Positions 11,586 through 21,480 of a stretch of DNA of 64,000 nucleotides are shown piece by piece. The stretch lies in NCBI GenBank assembly GCA_964006375.1, contig OZ023270.1:70409082-70473081 (forward strand), in the 5' to 3' direction. The notes under the pieces are model-generated. The model worked only from the letters and a program-made list of their open reading frames with translations, did no database searches and was not told the DNA's origin. The stretch comes from Tillus elongatus (Eukaryota; Arthropoda; Insecta; Coleoptera; Cleridae). Numbering within the stretch: the stretch's first letter is position 1; each line of letters starts with the position of its first letter. Made by a program: the position numbers and the translations under genes.

Positions 11586-12133
11586 TATGTAAGACTAGAT
11601 GCATTCTCGCAACAATTAGAACCGTAGACCGGTTTCGCTCTCATTAGAGCTCTTCAGTACGGCATACTAATTGTAGCAAAAATGCACCAAAAATAACACG
11701 GCTATCGTATAGCCAGTCTTAAAACACTAAGTGAGTGGTGAACGTGTCGCCACCTAGTTCGGAACCAAGTACTATGTTGTCACGCCCGCTCCAAATAACA
11801 CACAGTGTTTAAAATAGAGACGGTATACAACTAACTAACAATTTAAAAAATTGTTAGCCCTGGCCCATTTCTACCCCAATATAGGAACAAAGTATGTAAG
11901 ACTAGATGCATTCTCGCAACAATGGGTCTACGGTTCTAATTGTTGCGAGAATGCATCTAGTCTTACATACTTTGTTCCTATATTGGGGTAGAAATGGGCC
12001 AGGGCTAACAATTTTTTAAATTGTTAGTTAGTTGTATACCGTCTCTATTTTTAATACTCTGTGTTATTTGGAGCGGGCGTGACAACATAGTACTTGGTTC
12101 CGAACTAGGTGGCGACACGTTCACCACTCACTT
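11586..12133 (-). mobile_element. Penelope-like terminal-repeat insertion with fold-back
   Basis: The insertion is flanked by a direct repeat close to TTAAATGCTTAAA (ending 11585 and again at 12132-12144), consistent with a target-site duplication of about 11-13 bases. On the minus strand it is just over one 307-base tandem unit: the segment CGCAACAA/TTGTTGCG recurs with that spacing at 11615 and 11922. It then flips into an inverted copy. The arms 11729-11922 and 11940-12133 are 194 bases each with a 17-base spacer. Tandem terminal repeats, an inverted partial copy, variable-length target duplications and a hammerhead ribozyme are together typical of Penelope-like retroelements. No reverse transcriptase is present, so the family label is inference. 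Confidence 0.65.
11601..11689 (-). ncRNA. Type I hammerhead ribozyme
   Basis: On the minus strand the invariant core is complete: CUGAAGA (complement of 11651-11657), a 5 bp stem II GCUCU/AGAGC with AAUG loop (11637-11650) starting with the required G-C pair, then GAAA (11633-11636). Stem III is very short, ACCGGU, and is followed by C at 11627, where cleavage is expected. Stem I is long: GCCGUA pairs with UACGGU, CAAUUAG with CUAAUUG, and GGUGCAUU with AAUGCAUC, separated by internal loops of the kind used for loop-loop contacts. ACCGGU is self-complementary, so the motif could act as a dimer, as proposed for other short-stem-III hammerheads. Self-cleavage is predicted, not shown. Confidence 0.88.
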
Positions 12134-12400
12134 AAATGCTTAAAATTTCAATATTCTATTAACCTAAGGTGTGTTGGTTAGGAAACCAGTTTTCTCGGAA
12201 ACAAGTTTATTTTCCGAAAATTGTTGTATATTTTCAAACAATAGGTTATTTTGATATAATATGGTAACATTGTTTCTACTACATAGGCTATACCGGTAAC
12301 CAAATTGATGCCTGTTTGCACTAAAGAGACATATTTGCTATTAAAAACATTTTATAGAAAATTCACTTCCATAACGCATTTGCTGCGTACAGAAGTTTTT

Positions 12401-13025
12401 GTTTATGGCTAGAATATTTTTCATTTTTCTGTAACATTTTTCGTCATAAACCATCATAGTCAAAGCAGGACAAGTAAGAATTGTATCTTCATTAATTATA
12501 AATTGGTTTTTGGTGATTCTCTTAAAAGTAGGCTTTCGGGCTGATCCTGCTCTTCAATTTACTGATTATTTTATAAAACCAATAGGAAAAATTAATTTGA
12601 TTAGTTTTGTAGACTAAATAACTATAATCTCTCCAGATCAATGTGAATAACCTTATCGTTCCCTGTAGATCTCAATAATTGACAATCTAATGTATTAAAA
12701 AACGTGATCTAGCAATATCAATAAGTAAGAGTAACAATCGCACTAATTTAACGTCACACTTTTTTCAGTCTCCTTGTAGTGAGGTGCAGAGAGCACTTAT
12801 TTTATTAGGTGATCGTATCTCCACACATTCAGCGCAGTTGTTAGAGGGGAATTATTAGAAGCACGTTGAATTTATAACACTGATACATTTAAACTTTAGT
12901 TCTGAAACAGCGCCGATAATTTCAAACACTCACTTCTAATAAATAGTAAACGCCAGAGGTATCACACTACAGGGGATGTGCTTTATATTGCCGAAAACTA
13001 CAGAAATAAGTCAATTTGCATTTCC
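12401..13025. other. No recognisable gene
   Basis: A/T-rich unassigned sequence with no long frame, no shared repeat and no structural motif I can support. Confidence 0.4.
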
Positions 13026-13028
13026 GTA

Positions 13029-13750
13029 TTTTTTTTTTGGTTCCTCGGGGCTCGTCCGCGGCCTCTCCGCTTCTATAGCGCTGCATCTTTTGGTTTATTG
13101 TGCATGCCTTAGTCTTTTTACTGCACCCACTCCAAAATCACTGTGCCTTGAACTAGTCTGCACAGCGAGTGGTAGGGTGAAGTTTTATAATGCTCGGTCT
13201 GTGGTCTAGAGTGACAGTAGATCAGTTGTCCTCTGCGGTCCAGAGCTTTACACTCGCACAAGATGTGCTGGGCTGATTCCTCCCCCTCGCCGCAGAGTCT
13301 GTCGAACCGCCCCATTTTATGCAGGTGTTTCTTGACGGCCATGTGTCCCGTCAAGATACCTGTTATGTTTCTGAGCTGTCTTTTGCTAAGATTTCGCAGC
13401 TCCACAGCTCTCTTTAAACTGGGTTCGTCAATTGTTGACTTCCCATGTCTGAGTCCTGGACAGTCTGCCCAGTACACCTTGTGTTCGTTTCTGACCCAGG
13501 ACTTAATGGCTCCCTTGGCAGTGCTCTTTGTCACGCCCAAAGCCGCTTCTGGTCCCATAAATGGTTCTGCTGAGCATCTCTTCGCGAGATTGTCAGCTTC
13601 TTCATTGCTTTTGACCCCCGAGTGACCCGGCACCGAGATGAAAGTGACCTCATTCTGCCCAGCCAGGTCGCTCGTCACGTCTGGGCACTCACTCACCAGC
13701 CAGGAATTTACCCGTGCACCACTTAGCTTTCTGTGGCTATGAGGATCCGC
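13029..13750 (-). pseudogene. Non-LTR retrotransposon 3' end: RNase H domain and tail (LOA/R1-like)
   Basis: The minus strand reads NSWLVSECPDV, GQNEVTFISVPGHSG with NEEADNLAKR, then a conserved tail ending in a cysteine-rich knuckle (RLCGEGEESAQHILCEC) and stopping near 13118. This is the C-terminal half of an RNase H domain, which removes the RNA strand after reverse transcription. It matches the second half of the copy at 40807-42070 almost throughout, starting abruptly at a GGATCC site near 13745, so it is 5'-truncated. The 3' UTR continues to an oligo(A) tail (T run at 13029-13037). GHS..NEEAD is kept; the upstream acidic residues are absent. Confidence 0.88.
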
Positions 13751-13805
13751 ATTTAAAATACAGGTAATAAAAGTAACACAAACAGCTAAGAGGTAACATT
13801 GGAGT

Positions 13806-14360
13806 GACAAGCAATAAGAAACTTGTCGAAAAGCTATCTAAAGCACAAATAACGCCTTTTGGAGTCTGTAGCGCATACAGGACATGCCGTTTTAGCGGAT
13901 GCGATGCAGTAATTGCACAAATTAGACCTTTGGATCTCCAGATACTACAAAGTAGATAATCCTACGATGATGTAGATAAGTCGACATCCAAGAGGCGCCA
14001 CAATGGTTACTAAGTAATCGAAAAAGCAAGGCAGTCATAATTGCATACTGACAATCATCGTTAAAAACTTTTGCTACCATGAAAATAAATGGCCACAGCA
14101 AGATGCTTTGTGGTGTATCGAAATGTCACTTCGAAATAAATAATAATCCTAACGATATTTTTTTTGTATTGGTCAAAGGACACAGTGGCGCACCTGGTAA
14201 TGAAAATGTGGACATACTGGCAAAAGGGAGTATTTCAAAGTATGAAGTAAAGATAACTACGGTACTATATATACAGACATATATTTCCACCTTAAAACAC
14301 TATGAATCAGAAAAGTGGCGAATCGAATGGATAAACCATTGCTGCAATCCAAATCACTAA
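13806..14360 (+). pseudogene. Second RNase H-containing non-LTR fragment
   Basis: The plus strand reads LVEKLSKAQITPFGVCSAYRT then AQIRPLDLQIL, resembling the linker between reverse transcriptase and RNase H in I/R1/LOA-type elements. After frame breaks, VLVKGHSGAPGNENVDILAKG is the C-terminal end of an RNase H domain, and the open frame closes at 14360. It differs from the 13029-13750 family. The two lie head to head only 55 bases apart. Confidence 0.7.
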
Positions 14361-14479
14361 TAAAATGATTTGAATTTACCAACACCCAAAAGCCAAGAAA
14401 TCTACGATGGGGAAAACAAAAACGTAACCCCCATATTGATTAGACTTATGATCAGTCACGGTCACTTCCCAGCCCATTG

Positions 14480-15375
14480 ACTCCACTCCAGTCAAATATA
14501 CAATATTCTAAGCCTGTCCTGAGCCTAATTAGATGAGGATCGCAGACTCATGGAAGGTTCTGTCTCCGTGGATCTCCAAAAAATATTAGACTGGGGAAGT
14601 AGAAATATTGTACAATTCAACCCCACCAAATCACAGTCTTGCTTTCTTTCTCATAAGAGATACACCAGCCCTAGACCCATCACAATGAACCAAGTTATTC
14701 AAAGTAATGAGTCATTTCCATTTGTTGGCATTTCTGTGGATCGAAATCTCAATTGGCACCAATTTGTCACATCAATTGCAGAAGTGGCTGCTAAGAAATT
14801 AGGTTTCCTCTTCCGGGCTCGCAAATGCTTTTCACCAGCTAATCTCTATACCTTATATACTTCACAAATAAGGCCGAACATCGAATACTGCTCCCACATT
14901 TGGGGTGCCGCTGTCGCTTCTACACTCGCTATCCGGTACTCCATTCAAAAGAAGCTATACGTCTCATCGGTGATCCTACCCTCACCCAAAGGCTACCATC
15001 CCTTGCCCACCGACGTACCGTTGGTGACCTCTCTCTTTTTTATAGATATCTGCACGGGCACTGCTCAGAGGAGCTTTCTTCCATAGTTCCTCCACCTGCT
15101 GCCCCCAACAGATCTACCAGGGGAACACAGCTAATGCACCCTTTTACTGTCCACGTCACCAGACATAGAACATCTTGTTATGCCCGCTTTTTTGTTCCGA
15201 GGACTTCCAAGTTGTGGAATTCCTTGCCGGCACATGTTTTTCCTTCTCCTCCGAACCCCCAAACCTTCAAGTCCAGAATTAACAAGTTGCCTCTTTCCGC
15301 CTTGTCGACACCCACGGTACGATAGTATTTAGGCTGTGAGTACTTGTGGTGTGTTGTTAAAATATATAAAAAAAC
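14480..15375 (+). pseudogene. Non-LTR reverse transcriptase, copy 2 (5'-truncated)
   Basis: This copy begins just downstream of where the YADD box should be and covers the palm end, thumb and C-terminal region: SVDLQKILDWGSRN, QFNPTKSQ, FVGISVDRNLNWHQF, LGFLFRARKCFSPANLYTLY, RPNIEYCSHIWGAA, then a frameshift near 14950 and LSLFYRYLHGHCSEE, TSKLWNSLPAHVFP. The 3' end carries GTGGTGTGTTGTTAAAATAT followed by a short A-run. It is closely similar to 760-1620 but independently broken; neither can encode an active enzyme. Confidence 0.9.
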
Positions 15376-15630
15376 ATCTGGGTTTAATTGACACACCAAC
15401 ATGTTCGTGTGATAATCAAAGGATAGCAGACCTAAATCACATTATTCTTATGTGCCTACAAAGAAGCTAGACGTGAACTGCTACTAAAATGATAGAACGC
15501 AAAATAAGAGTGACAATGCCATATAGCTTACAACAATTTCTATCGTTTAATTCAACAAATGTAACAATTGCCCTTTGTAAACTTAAAAAATTTATAAAAT
15601 AGAAAACCGGATGGTAATCTTTTAAATATG

Positions 15631-17627
15631 CACACACTGTATCTATAAAGTAACGCACAAATTCAATAAAATTGAAAGTGAATATTATTGAGGAAACTTT
15701 AAAAATTAAGTTTTTTATATAAAAATCTCTCCTATCGTTATACCTCTTCAAGGGGTAGCTACCCTTTCAAAAGTATGAAATTGGATGGTGTGTAGTCTGA
15801 TACATCTTTTTAAAGCTAATCCAATTTTCTATTCAGGAACACCATTTTTTTTTTTGGAATAAAATGAAGTGAGTAAAACATTTTAATTATCAACAGCTAA
15901 CACAAGTGAAGCCTATAAATAATTACATAGTTCAGTCTCATTTAGTCAGATGTTCGAAATGCCCGCCTTCGTGTGCCTGCCGATATCCCAAACGGTTAAC
16001 CAATTCTTATTGGATTCTATTTAAAATCTGTGGCGTAATGTTGGTAAATTCAGTTCTAATTCCTGTTTTTAATTCGTCGGTAGTACTTTTGAATACAATA
16101 TTCTTCAAATGACCCCACAGAAAAATCTAGGGGAGTTAGGCCAATCCATCTGTTGGGAAATTGTTGGTCCAGATACTATCGAACATTAAGGTCATAATGC
16201 GGAAGGGCACCATCTTGTTGATACCACAAGTTATGATTTACCATACTAGCATTGTGTCCATCAGGAAATAAGTCCAATAACGTCGGAATGAGATATTGCT
16301 GCAAAAATTGTAGATATAGTAGTCCATTTATATTTATGTCAAAAAACTAGGGACCAGTAATCTTACTCCCAACAATTCCTGCCCAAATATTTTCGTTTTG
16401 TGGATATTGTCTGTGATTCTGTCGCATTCAAATTGTATGTTCCTTTTCCCAATATCTGCAGTTTTAACGGTTAACTCTTCCATGTAGCGTAAAAGTAGAT
16501 TCGTTCGCAAACTGAATATTCAGTACTTGCAAAGAGTTAACGTTACATTTACCCATTAATGTTGCACAAAACTGCATTCTTCGTCCTGGATCGTCATCGG
16601 TTAACTCCTGCAAAATCTGTATTTTATAGGAATGAAGCTTTTCAAGTTTTAACAATTAATTTATCTCTCGTCTGAAATAGAACTCCATTTATTCGGCCAA
16701 TTTGCCGAACACTACTGTGGGCATCCACTTCCACTGCCAATAAGCCGTTTAATTTCGCTTTTCACTTATAGACCAGTGACCTGTTTTTTGGCAAATCTTC
16801 CACGGTAGAGGTTTCTTGAAAATTCTTATCTATTCGACTCACTGCTGATGGATAGACATATCCGGATATTTAGTATTAAACCGACTACAGACCTCTACCC
16901 GAATTCGGATCTGGTCACCATAACATTCACCATTTGAACTTAAATTCACTGAGCTATTGGTAAACGCATTTTACCAACAATTTAATAATTAATTTGAAAA
17001 ACAAAAGTTTAAAATTACACGTATTCACTTTGCACAACAACTAGAACGTAAATGTACTACTACTATCTGTAGGTTTTATTGCAAAAAAATTATCAATCTT
17101 ATGCTTGATAAGTTTTTATGACACATGTTACAGAGCAGATAATTGTTGTCATCAGTGGATTGTTGTAGATACGACATAGTATACAACAAAATCTCTAGAG
17201 TGCTTTTCGTACAAGAAGCCCAGCATTTTGAACATTGTTTACAGACTTTGAGATATTAAAGTATCATATCATCAGTATCATATCACCATCATAAGACTGG
17301 ACTTTCCAGTTCTTTATAGGCTTCACTTGTGTTAGGTATCACTGATAATAAAAAGATTATTACTCATTTTATTTTATTCATACAAAAAAATATTAATGTT
17401 GCTGAATAGATAATTGAATTATCTTTCAAAAGATGTATCACAACGTGAACCATCAAATTTCAAAATTTCGAAAGGATAACGCCATTTTCAAGAGGTATGA
17501 CGATAGGGGTGAGATTTTTATATCAAAAAGTTACTTTTTGACAATAGAAATCGACCTGTGTTTGAATTATCCTTAATAATGGTCACTTTTATTGCATTTA
17601 TGCGTTACTTTATAGTACAGTGTACAT
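15631..17627 (-). mobile_element. Dead mariner-like element, family 4
   Basis: The ends are diverged inverted copies: CACACTGTATCTATAAAGTA ACGCA near 15632 faces TGCGTTACTTTATAGTACAG TGT near 17604-17627, and an internal pair (GTGAAGCCTATAA near 15906, TTATAGGCTTCACTTG near 17316) bounds the gene. The arms are roughly 280 bases. Detached pieces of this end occur at 1716-1837. Confidence 0.75.
15940..17000 (-). pseudogene. Mariner-like transposase, family 4 (broken)
   Basis: Minus-strand text includes SFHSYKIQILQELTDDDPGRR (end of the DNA-binding part), FANESTFTLHGRVN, QNENIWAGI, a WYQQDGALPHYD-like block, then GHLKNIVFKSTTDELK and a C-terminus GGHFEHLTK. The first catalytic Asp is changed: the usual F-(T/A)-D-E reads FANE. 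Several stops and frameshifts are present, and the SPDL block with the third Asp is deleted near 16130. The element is inactive. Confidence 0.8.
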
Positions 17628-17814
17628 TGTATGTTACATAACAGGAACAAGAAAGTAAAGGAGATCACCCGCCAGTAGTTTTAAATAATTAGGAAGACAT
17701 TGCTGCACAATATTAGATAAGAAATCCCTTGTTTGTAAGCCTTGTCGGTAAACCTCTAACCGTGGTTCAGCCAATGTGTCTGTATGTAAAGTGTGTGCTT
17801 AAGAAAACAAAACA
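17628..17814. other. Short unassigned spacer
   Basis: A/T-rich sequence between the mariner-like element and the SINE. It ends with GAAAACAAAACAAAG, which matches the other side of the SINE and is its probable target duplication. Confidence 0.5.
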
Positions 17815-18172
17815 AAGTGTGTGTGTTTTGTTTCTTTAACGTCGGCCTATTTCCGCGACTATGGCCAATCACCGACGCCATGGAGCAGTTTCACCTCACT
17901 ATCCTGGAAAGTTTGCCGAACCTCTGCCTTTCTGTAAGGATGGTAGGGATATCTAACGTGCCCAACATTGGATGGACACGGGACCGACGGCTTGACGCCC
18001 CCTCCGAAGGACGGAACGTGCAAATATTCAACTGCCCAAATACAATGCCTCGGTTGACGTTAATGCTACAGCTTGTACTGGAAAAAGTGGAAGGAGAACC
18101 CTGGAATCGAACCCAGTACCCTACGGTTCAGAGGCACACGTTCGTACCTCTGAACCACCGAGGCTCGAAAAA
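17815..18172 (-). mobile_element. tRNA-derived SINE, copy 1
   Basis: On the minus strand the element starts GAGCCTCGGTGGTTCAGAGG, a tRNA-like head with an A-box-like segment, followed by the perfect B box GGTTCGATTCC (complement near 18107-18117), then a body of about 270 bases ending in CCGACGTTAAAGAAACAAAA. It is flanked by AAAACAAAAC-like direct repeats at about 17804 and 18170. The two boxes would allow RNA polymerase III transcription. Related copies lie at 35860-36213 and 51207-51540. The 147-codon frame across it is incidental. Confidence 0.82.
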
Positions 18173-18329
18173 CAAAACAAAAAAAGAACAGAAACAAGGA
18201 CGGAAAGAAACACGGTATTATGTCAATAGTTTCTAAGCTTAAATGGATACTGAGGATTTAAATATGTTTGAAATTGTTGGGCGAATTATAAATGTGGCGT
18301 AAGTGTAGTAGAATATACAAGGTAATAAA

Positions 18330-18380
18330 AAAGTTCGAGATGCAGCCTGTGCGTTATGGTAGTTAATTTTTATAGGAATA
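18330..18380. repeat. Dispersed MITE-end motif, reverse orientation
   Basis: GATGCAGCCTGTGCGTTATG GTAG followed by TTAATTTTTAT is a diverged copy of the MITE terminal repeat. Confidence 0.6.
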
Positions 18381-18548
18381 ATATATAATATATAAGTGAT
18401 TTAGCCTTGTGTTAAAAGTTATAAAAAATACTTTATTTAACCCTCGGTTAGGCGCGTGATGGTCCAACAGACTACTGCGTCTTTATTTTCCTTATATTTT
18501 AAAAACTGGTTAAGATAGTGGATTGTACCTTTGTGACATCTCATGAGG

Positions 18549-18972
18549 AACACTAAGTGAGTGGTAAGACACGAAGAAACTTGCGGCCACCTAGTTGCGG
18601 AACCAAGTAGTATGTTGTCACGCCAGCTCCAAATAACACAAAGTGTTTAAAAATAGAGACTGTATACAGCCAACTAACAATTTAGTAAATTGTCAGCCTT
18701 GGTCCATTTCTACCCTAATATAGGCACAAAGTATGTAGGGCTAGGTGTATTCTCGCCACAATTAAAACCGTAGACCTCTTTCGCTCTAATTAGAGCTCTT
18801 CAGTACGGTATACTAATTGTAGCGAAAATACACTTATAAAGTAATACGGCTATGGTGGCCAGCCTTCCAACACTAAGTGAGTAGTAATACACGAAGCAAC
18901 GTGCCGCCACCTAGTTGCGGAACCAAATAGTATGTTGTCACGCCAGCTCCAAATAACACAGTGTTAAAAATT
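18549..18972 (-). repeat. Penelope-like tandem repeat, second locus
   Basis: A unit starting AACACTAAGTGAGTGGTA at 18549 is repeated from 18869 (period 320) and cut off at about 18972. Blocks such as GCCACCTAGTTGCGGAACCA and TAGTATGTTGTCACGCC are shared with 11729-11922. The full unit contains the second hammerhead motif. An R1/LOA-like retroelement tail abuts it on the right. Confidence 0.8.
18742..18834 (-). ncRNA. Hammerhead ribozyme, second copy (stem III weakened)
   Basis: On the minus strand: CUGAAGA (complement of 18797-18803), stem II GCUCU/AGAGC with an AAUU loop (18783-18796), and GAAA (18779-18782). Stem I is longer and better paired than in the first copy: ACCGUA/UACGGU, a 12-base helix including UCGC/GCGA with CAAUUA/UAAUUG, and GUGUAUU/AAUACAC. 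Differences from the first copy mostly preserve pairing. Stem III has changed from ACCGGU to AGAGGU, which breaks its self-complementarity, so this copy may be inactive or slow. Confidence 0.82.
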
Positions 18973-19280
18973 ACCCTGCGGTAAGTGGACTACTATTTAC
19001 CTCAACCTCTTTTTGGTCATGGATGTTTAAAAAATAGATGCACGATTGCATCCGAGTGGACACCAACGCCCGTTCTTACCGCAATGAGAGAGCAGAGCAT
19101 ACCCTCTTTCACTGTCGATGGAATGGTGAAAAAGATAACTACCACCAAGAAACTTGGAATGTGTCTGATACGCAGAACAAGATATCGAACCTGACTCACA
19201 GCAAGAACACCTGGAAACAAGCGCACAGCGTCATTTGGGGTATAATAGCGATTAAGGAGAGAACGAAAAGAGTCGAGAGA
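18973..19280 (+). pseudogene. R1/LOA-type retrotransposon C-terminal fragment
   Basis: Plus-strand text YYLPQPLFGHGC, then after a stop HDCIRVDTNARSY and AEHTLFHCRWNGEKDN, matches the usual tail of R1/LOA-type polyproteins: YYLTQ-L-GHGCF, a Cys-rich patch and a (D/A)EHTLFxC motif. It continues to roughly KERTKRVERF. Only the last 100 codons are present. Confidence 0.65.
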
Positions 19281-19309
19281 TTTTTAAGTTTTTCAACAGT
19301 CGTCCCTAT

Positions 19310-19392
19310 AGCAAGGAGAGATAGGCGAGAAGCAAGGAGAGATAGTCAAGAAGCAAGGAGAGATATGCAAGAAGCGAGCAGGGATATGAAAA
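19310..19392 (+). repeat. 21 bp tandem repeat, about four units
   Basis: AGCAAGGAGAGATA recurs at 19310, 19331 and 19352, with a diverged unit at 19373, an exact 21-base period. In the frame of the preceding fragment it reads as an R-R-E-A-R-R-D-type 7-residue repeat. Confidence 0.85.
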
Positions 19393-20254
19393 CTATTTTC
19401 CACATTCTCTTCGGAACCCCTAATCTCACAGTATATTTGTGGATGTTATAAATATTTTACCACCCATCAAAATTAAATTTGCTCGAGAAAAGTGGGTCAT
19501 AATTAAATTTTTATGAAAATGCGCTGCCATATTGCACTTGCTGTGTCAAAACCTTTACTATTTATTATACATATATAGTTTTGCCGTTTATTGACTTATT
19601 GTTTACTTTGTTAATAAAAAAATATAGTCATGAACTCCATTATTTAAGGTGGTGCCAAAACATCGCAGAACAGCCTATTTCAAATAAATTTCCTGCAAAT
19701 CTAGATGCTAGTCAAATGAAGAGCAATGTCTGTGGAACAATTTTGAACATAATTCTTGCAGAATTTTTCGTTAATAACACGCATTCCTTATAGAAATTTT
19801 GTTTAAAAAGCACCAATTATAACGTTTTGAATGGCCACTTTGATGGTTTTAAAAGAAATTGGCTTTTGGTGCTTCTTGCTCTTTTCGGACAAAGAAGTTT
19901 ATTCTTCGTTTACAACATTTCGTATATTTTAGTGACCACATATATTATTTTCGTTTTCTGACCTCCTTTAATCTCCAGTGCAAAAGATTTTTTCGCTTAA
20001 ATTCGTGTAACTTTTCTTTTAACTTATATAACTGAATTTAGGCACGCGGTATAAGTACATTGTATATAGGCAGCTTGCGTTTCTTTGTTATTTTTTAAGA
20101 TATCCGATAAGACCCAAAATTTCAAAGGAAAAAAATCCACCTCCCGGGTGAAATATATTTACAGTTATTGTAAGATGCCGTTGAACTAGCTCTAATAGAA
20201 ATTCGTAAACAAAGTGACTGTTACAATAAAAATTAATCAATAGTTCAGCAATAC
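19393..20254. other. No recognisable gene
   Basis: It contains a diverged MITE-end motif near 19513-19550 (GCCATATTGCACTTGCTGTG) and otherwise unassigned A/T-rich sequence. Confidence 0.4.
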
Positions 20255-20575
20255 GGAGCACCCCCAGACTACACCGTTGCTGCCGGTCGGTATATGGAAC
20301 AAATATTTCATGGAAAACGGATTGAGGGAAGAGGAGCAATAAACCGGTCTGGAATGTCTCCAGATTTAATTCTTTTTGACTTTTTGTGGAGGCCCCTTGA
20401 AAAATAAGATTTGCACTACACTGCCAGAATGCGTAGATGATTTGCAGCAACCCATCCCCGCAGAATGTCAACAATTTCACCCGAAATGCATCGCAACGTA
20501 CGCAACTAAACTTTTATTATTGCATGGAAGCTGGAGGTCAACATTTCGAAGATTAAATACATTAGTACACTGCTA
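20255..20575 (+). pseudogene. Mariner-like transposase C-terminal fragment
   Basis: In pieces across two frames the plus strand gives a VGIWNKYFM-type stretch, a MSPDLILFDFFLW-like block (third catalytic Asp), PLKNKICTTLPECVDDLQQ and a terminus resembling YYCMEAGGQHFED. It is the last third of a DD(E/D) transposase. It is similar in style to the 47132-48202 gene but not the same copy group. Confidence 0.75.
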
Positions 20576-20577
20576 AG

Positions 20578-21480
20578 GTAATAAAAACTAGCGCTGGAAA
20601 TTGAATCATAACTTTCACATAGCTTTGATAATTTATTTTCTTCAGAAAGACATTCTCATAGAATGAATTTAGGGCCCATGACTTGACCACAACAAAAATA
20701 TTTTTATTCCTGCACCCATAAACTTTTGAAATGTTATATTACTCAAGTTTTACTGAAAAAAAATTCATTTTTCACCAAATCACCTCTTATTTATCCCCTA
20801 CACCCTGAAGCGATCTTACCCAAAAACAATTTGAAGCGTTCATTTATCGGGTGCTAACTGGATACCAAATTTGAAGATGATATCTCAGCTCGTTCAAAAG
20901 TTATTGCGCCTACTAACAGACAGAAGTACATGCCGACATACCGATAGACCGACCGACAGACAAAAAATTTTCGTTTCAGAAACAATTTTTCTATATGTTT
21001 TGAAACTTTATACGCGGTTGTGTCAAAAAAATTGGACATTTTTGTCAACAATATTCCACCCCCACACATTCAACCCCCAATTTCATTTCCGCACAGAATA
21101 CCAGATGTTTGATGAAATTAAAAGTTTTTTAATAAATAGACGCTAAAACGTTATGTTACCCATGTTTTAAGGAAAAAATATAAAATTACACGAAATTACC
21201 CCCCATTCACCCCCTATCCGCTAAAGCGATTTCACCCAAAAGCAATCCGAACCGTTCGCTTTTCGAGCGCTAATTGTATACCAAGTTTGAAGACGTTATC
21301 TTAATTCGTTCTAAAGTTATCGTGGCTACAAACAGATAGACATGCGGACCGACAGACAAAAACTTTTCGTTCCCAAATCATATTTTATACATGTTTACGA
21401 CGTTTAAGCGAAAAAAAGTTGAAATTTTTGTCGTCAATGTCATACTTCCACACACTGTGAAGATGTGAAAGTTATAAGGT
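20578..21480 (-). repeat. Tandem satellite-like repeat (two unit types)
   Basis: Two related units of about 425 bases occur in series. One carries AAAGTTATTGCGCCTACTAA with CCGACCGACAGACAAAAAA. The other carries AAAGTTATCGTGGCTACAAA with CCGACAGACAAAAACTTTTC. The same two types alternate in the opposite orientation at 40090-44030. Long frames rich in TDRxTDR are incidental products of the (GACA)-like motif. Confidence 0.8.

Larger units (their letters stand above)
11160..12400 (+). repeat. Composite repeat module B enclosing MITE
   Basis: The B head (TTCGTTAATGGGGAGACCGC, then TCAGTTTTTATCTGTTTACA) is a diverged relative of the A head. It continues with a CAGGATGACGCATATCTACG block, a TAGGGTGTCTTGAGCTGCAT block and a GACCCATAAGTCATTAGTGA block, and ends in the MITE. 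The MITE is interrupted by a 548-base insertion (11586-12133). Confidence 0.85.
11538..12400. repeat. MITE split by a later insertion
   Basis: Left terminal repeat: GAGACGCAGTAAGTGCGTTT at 11538. Right terminal repeat: CTTCCATAACGCATTTGCTG near 12367-12386. Removing 11586-12133 and one copy of the target duplication leaves about 310 bases, the same size as the unbroken MITEs at 29164, 45172 and 61665. Confidence 0.85.

Noticed and set aside
13263..13625. 120-codon plus-strand frame
   Set aside because: It is the complementary shadow of the RNase H fragment on the minus strand.
18100..18172. Possible functional tRNA gene on the minus strand
   Set aside because: A- and B-box-like segments are present, but acceptor and anticodon stems do not pair properly and the sequence continues into a repeated SINE body found three times.
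17793..18236. 147-codon plus-strand frame
   Set aside because: It lies antisense across the SINE and starts in its flanking A/C-rich repeat; the homologous frame in copy 2 (35727-36137) differs and is not conserved as protein.
20871..21146. Frame containing TDRPTDRQ-type residues
   Set aside because: It comes from the (GACA)-like motif of the tandem repeat; the same motif in other units is out of frame and interrupted by stops.
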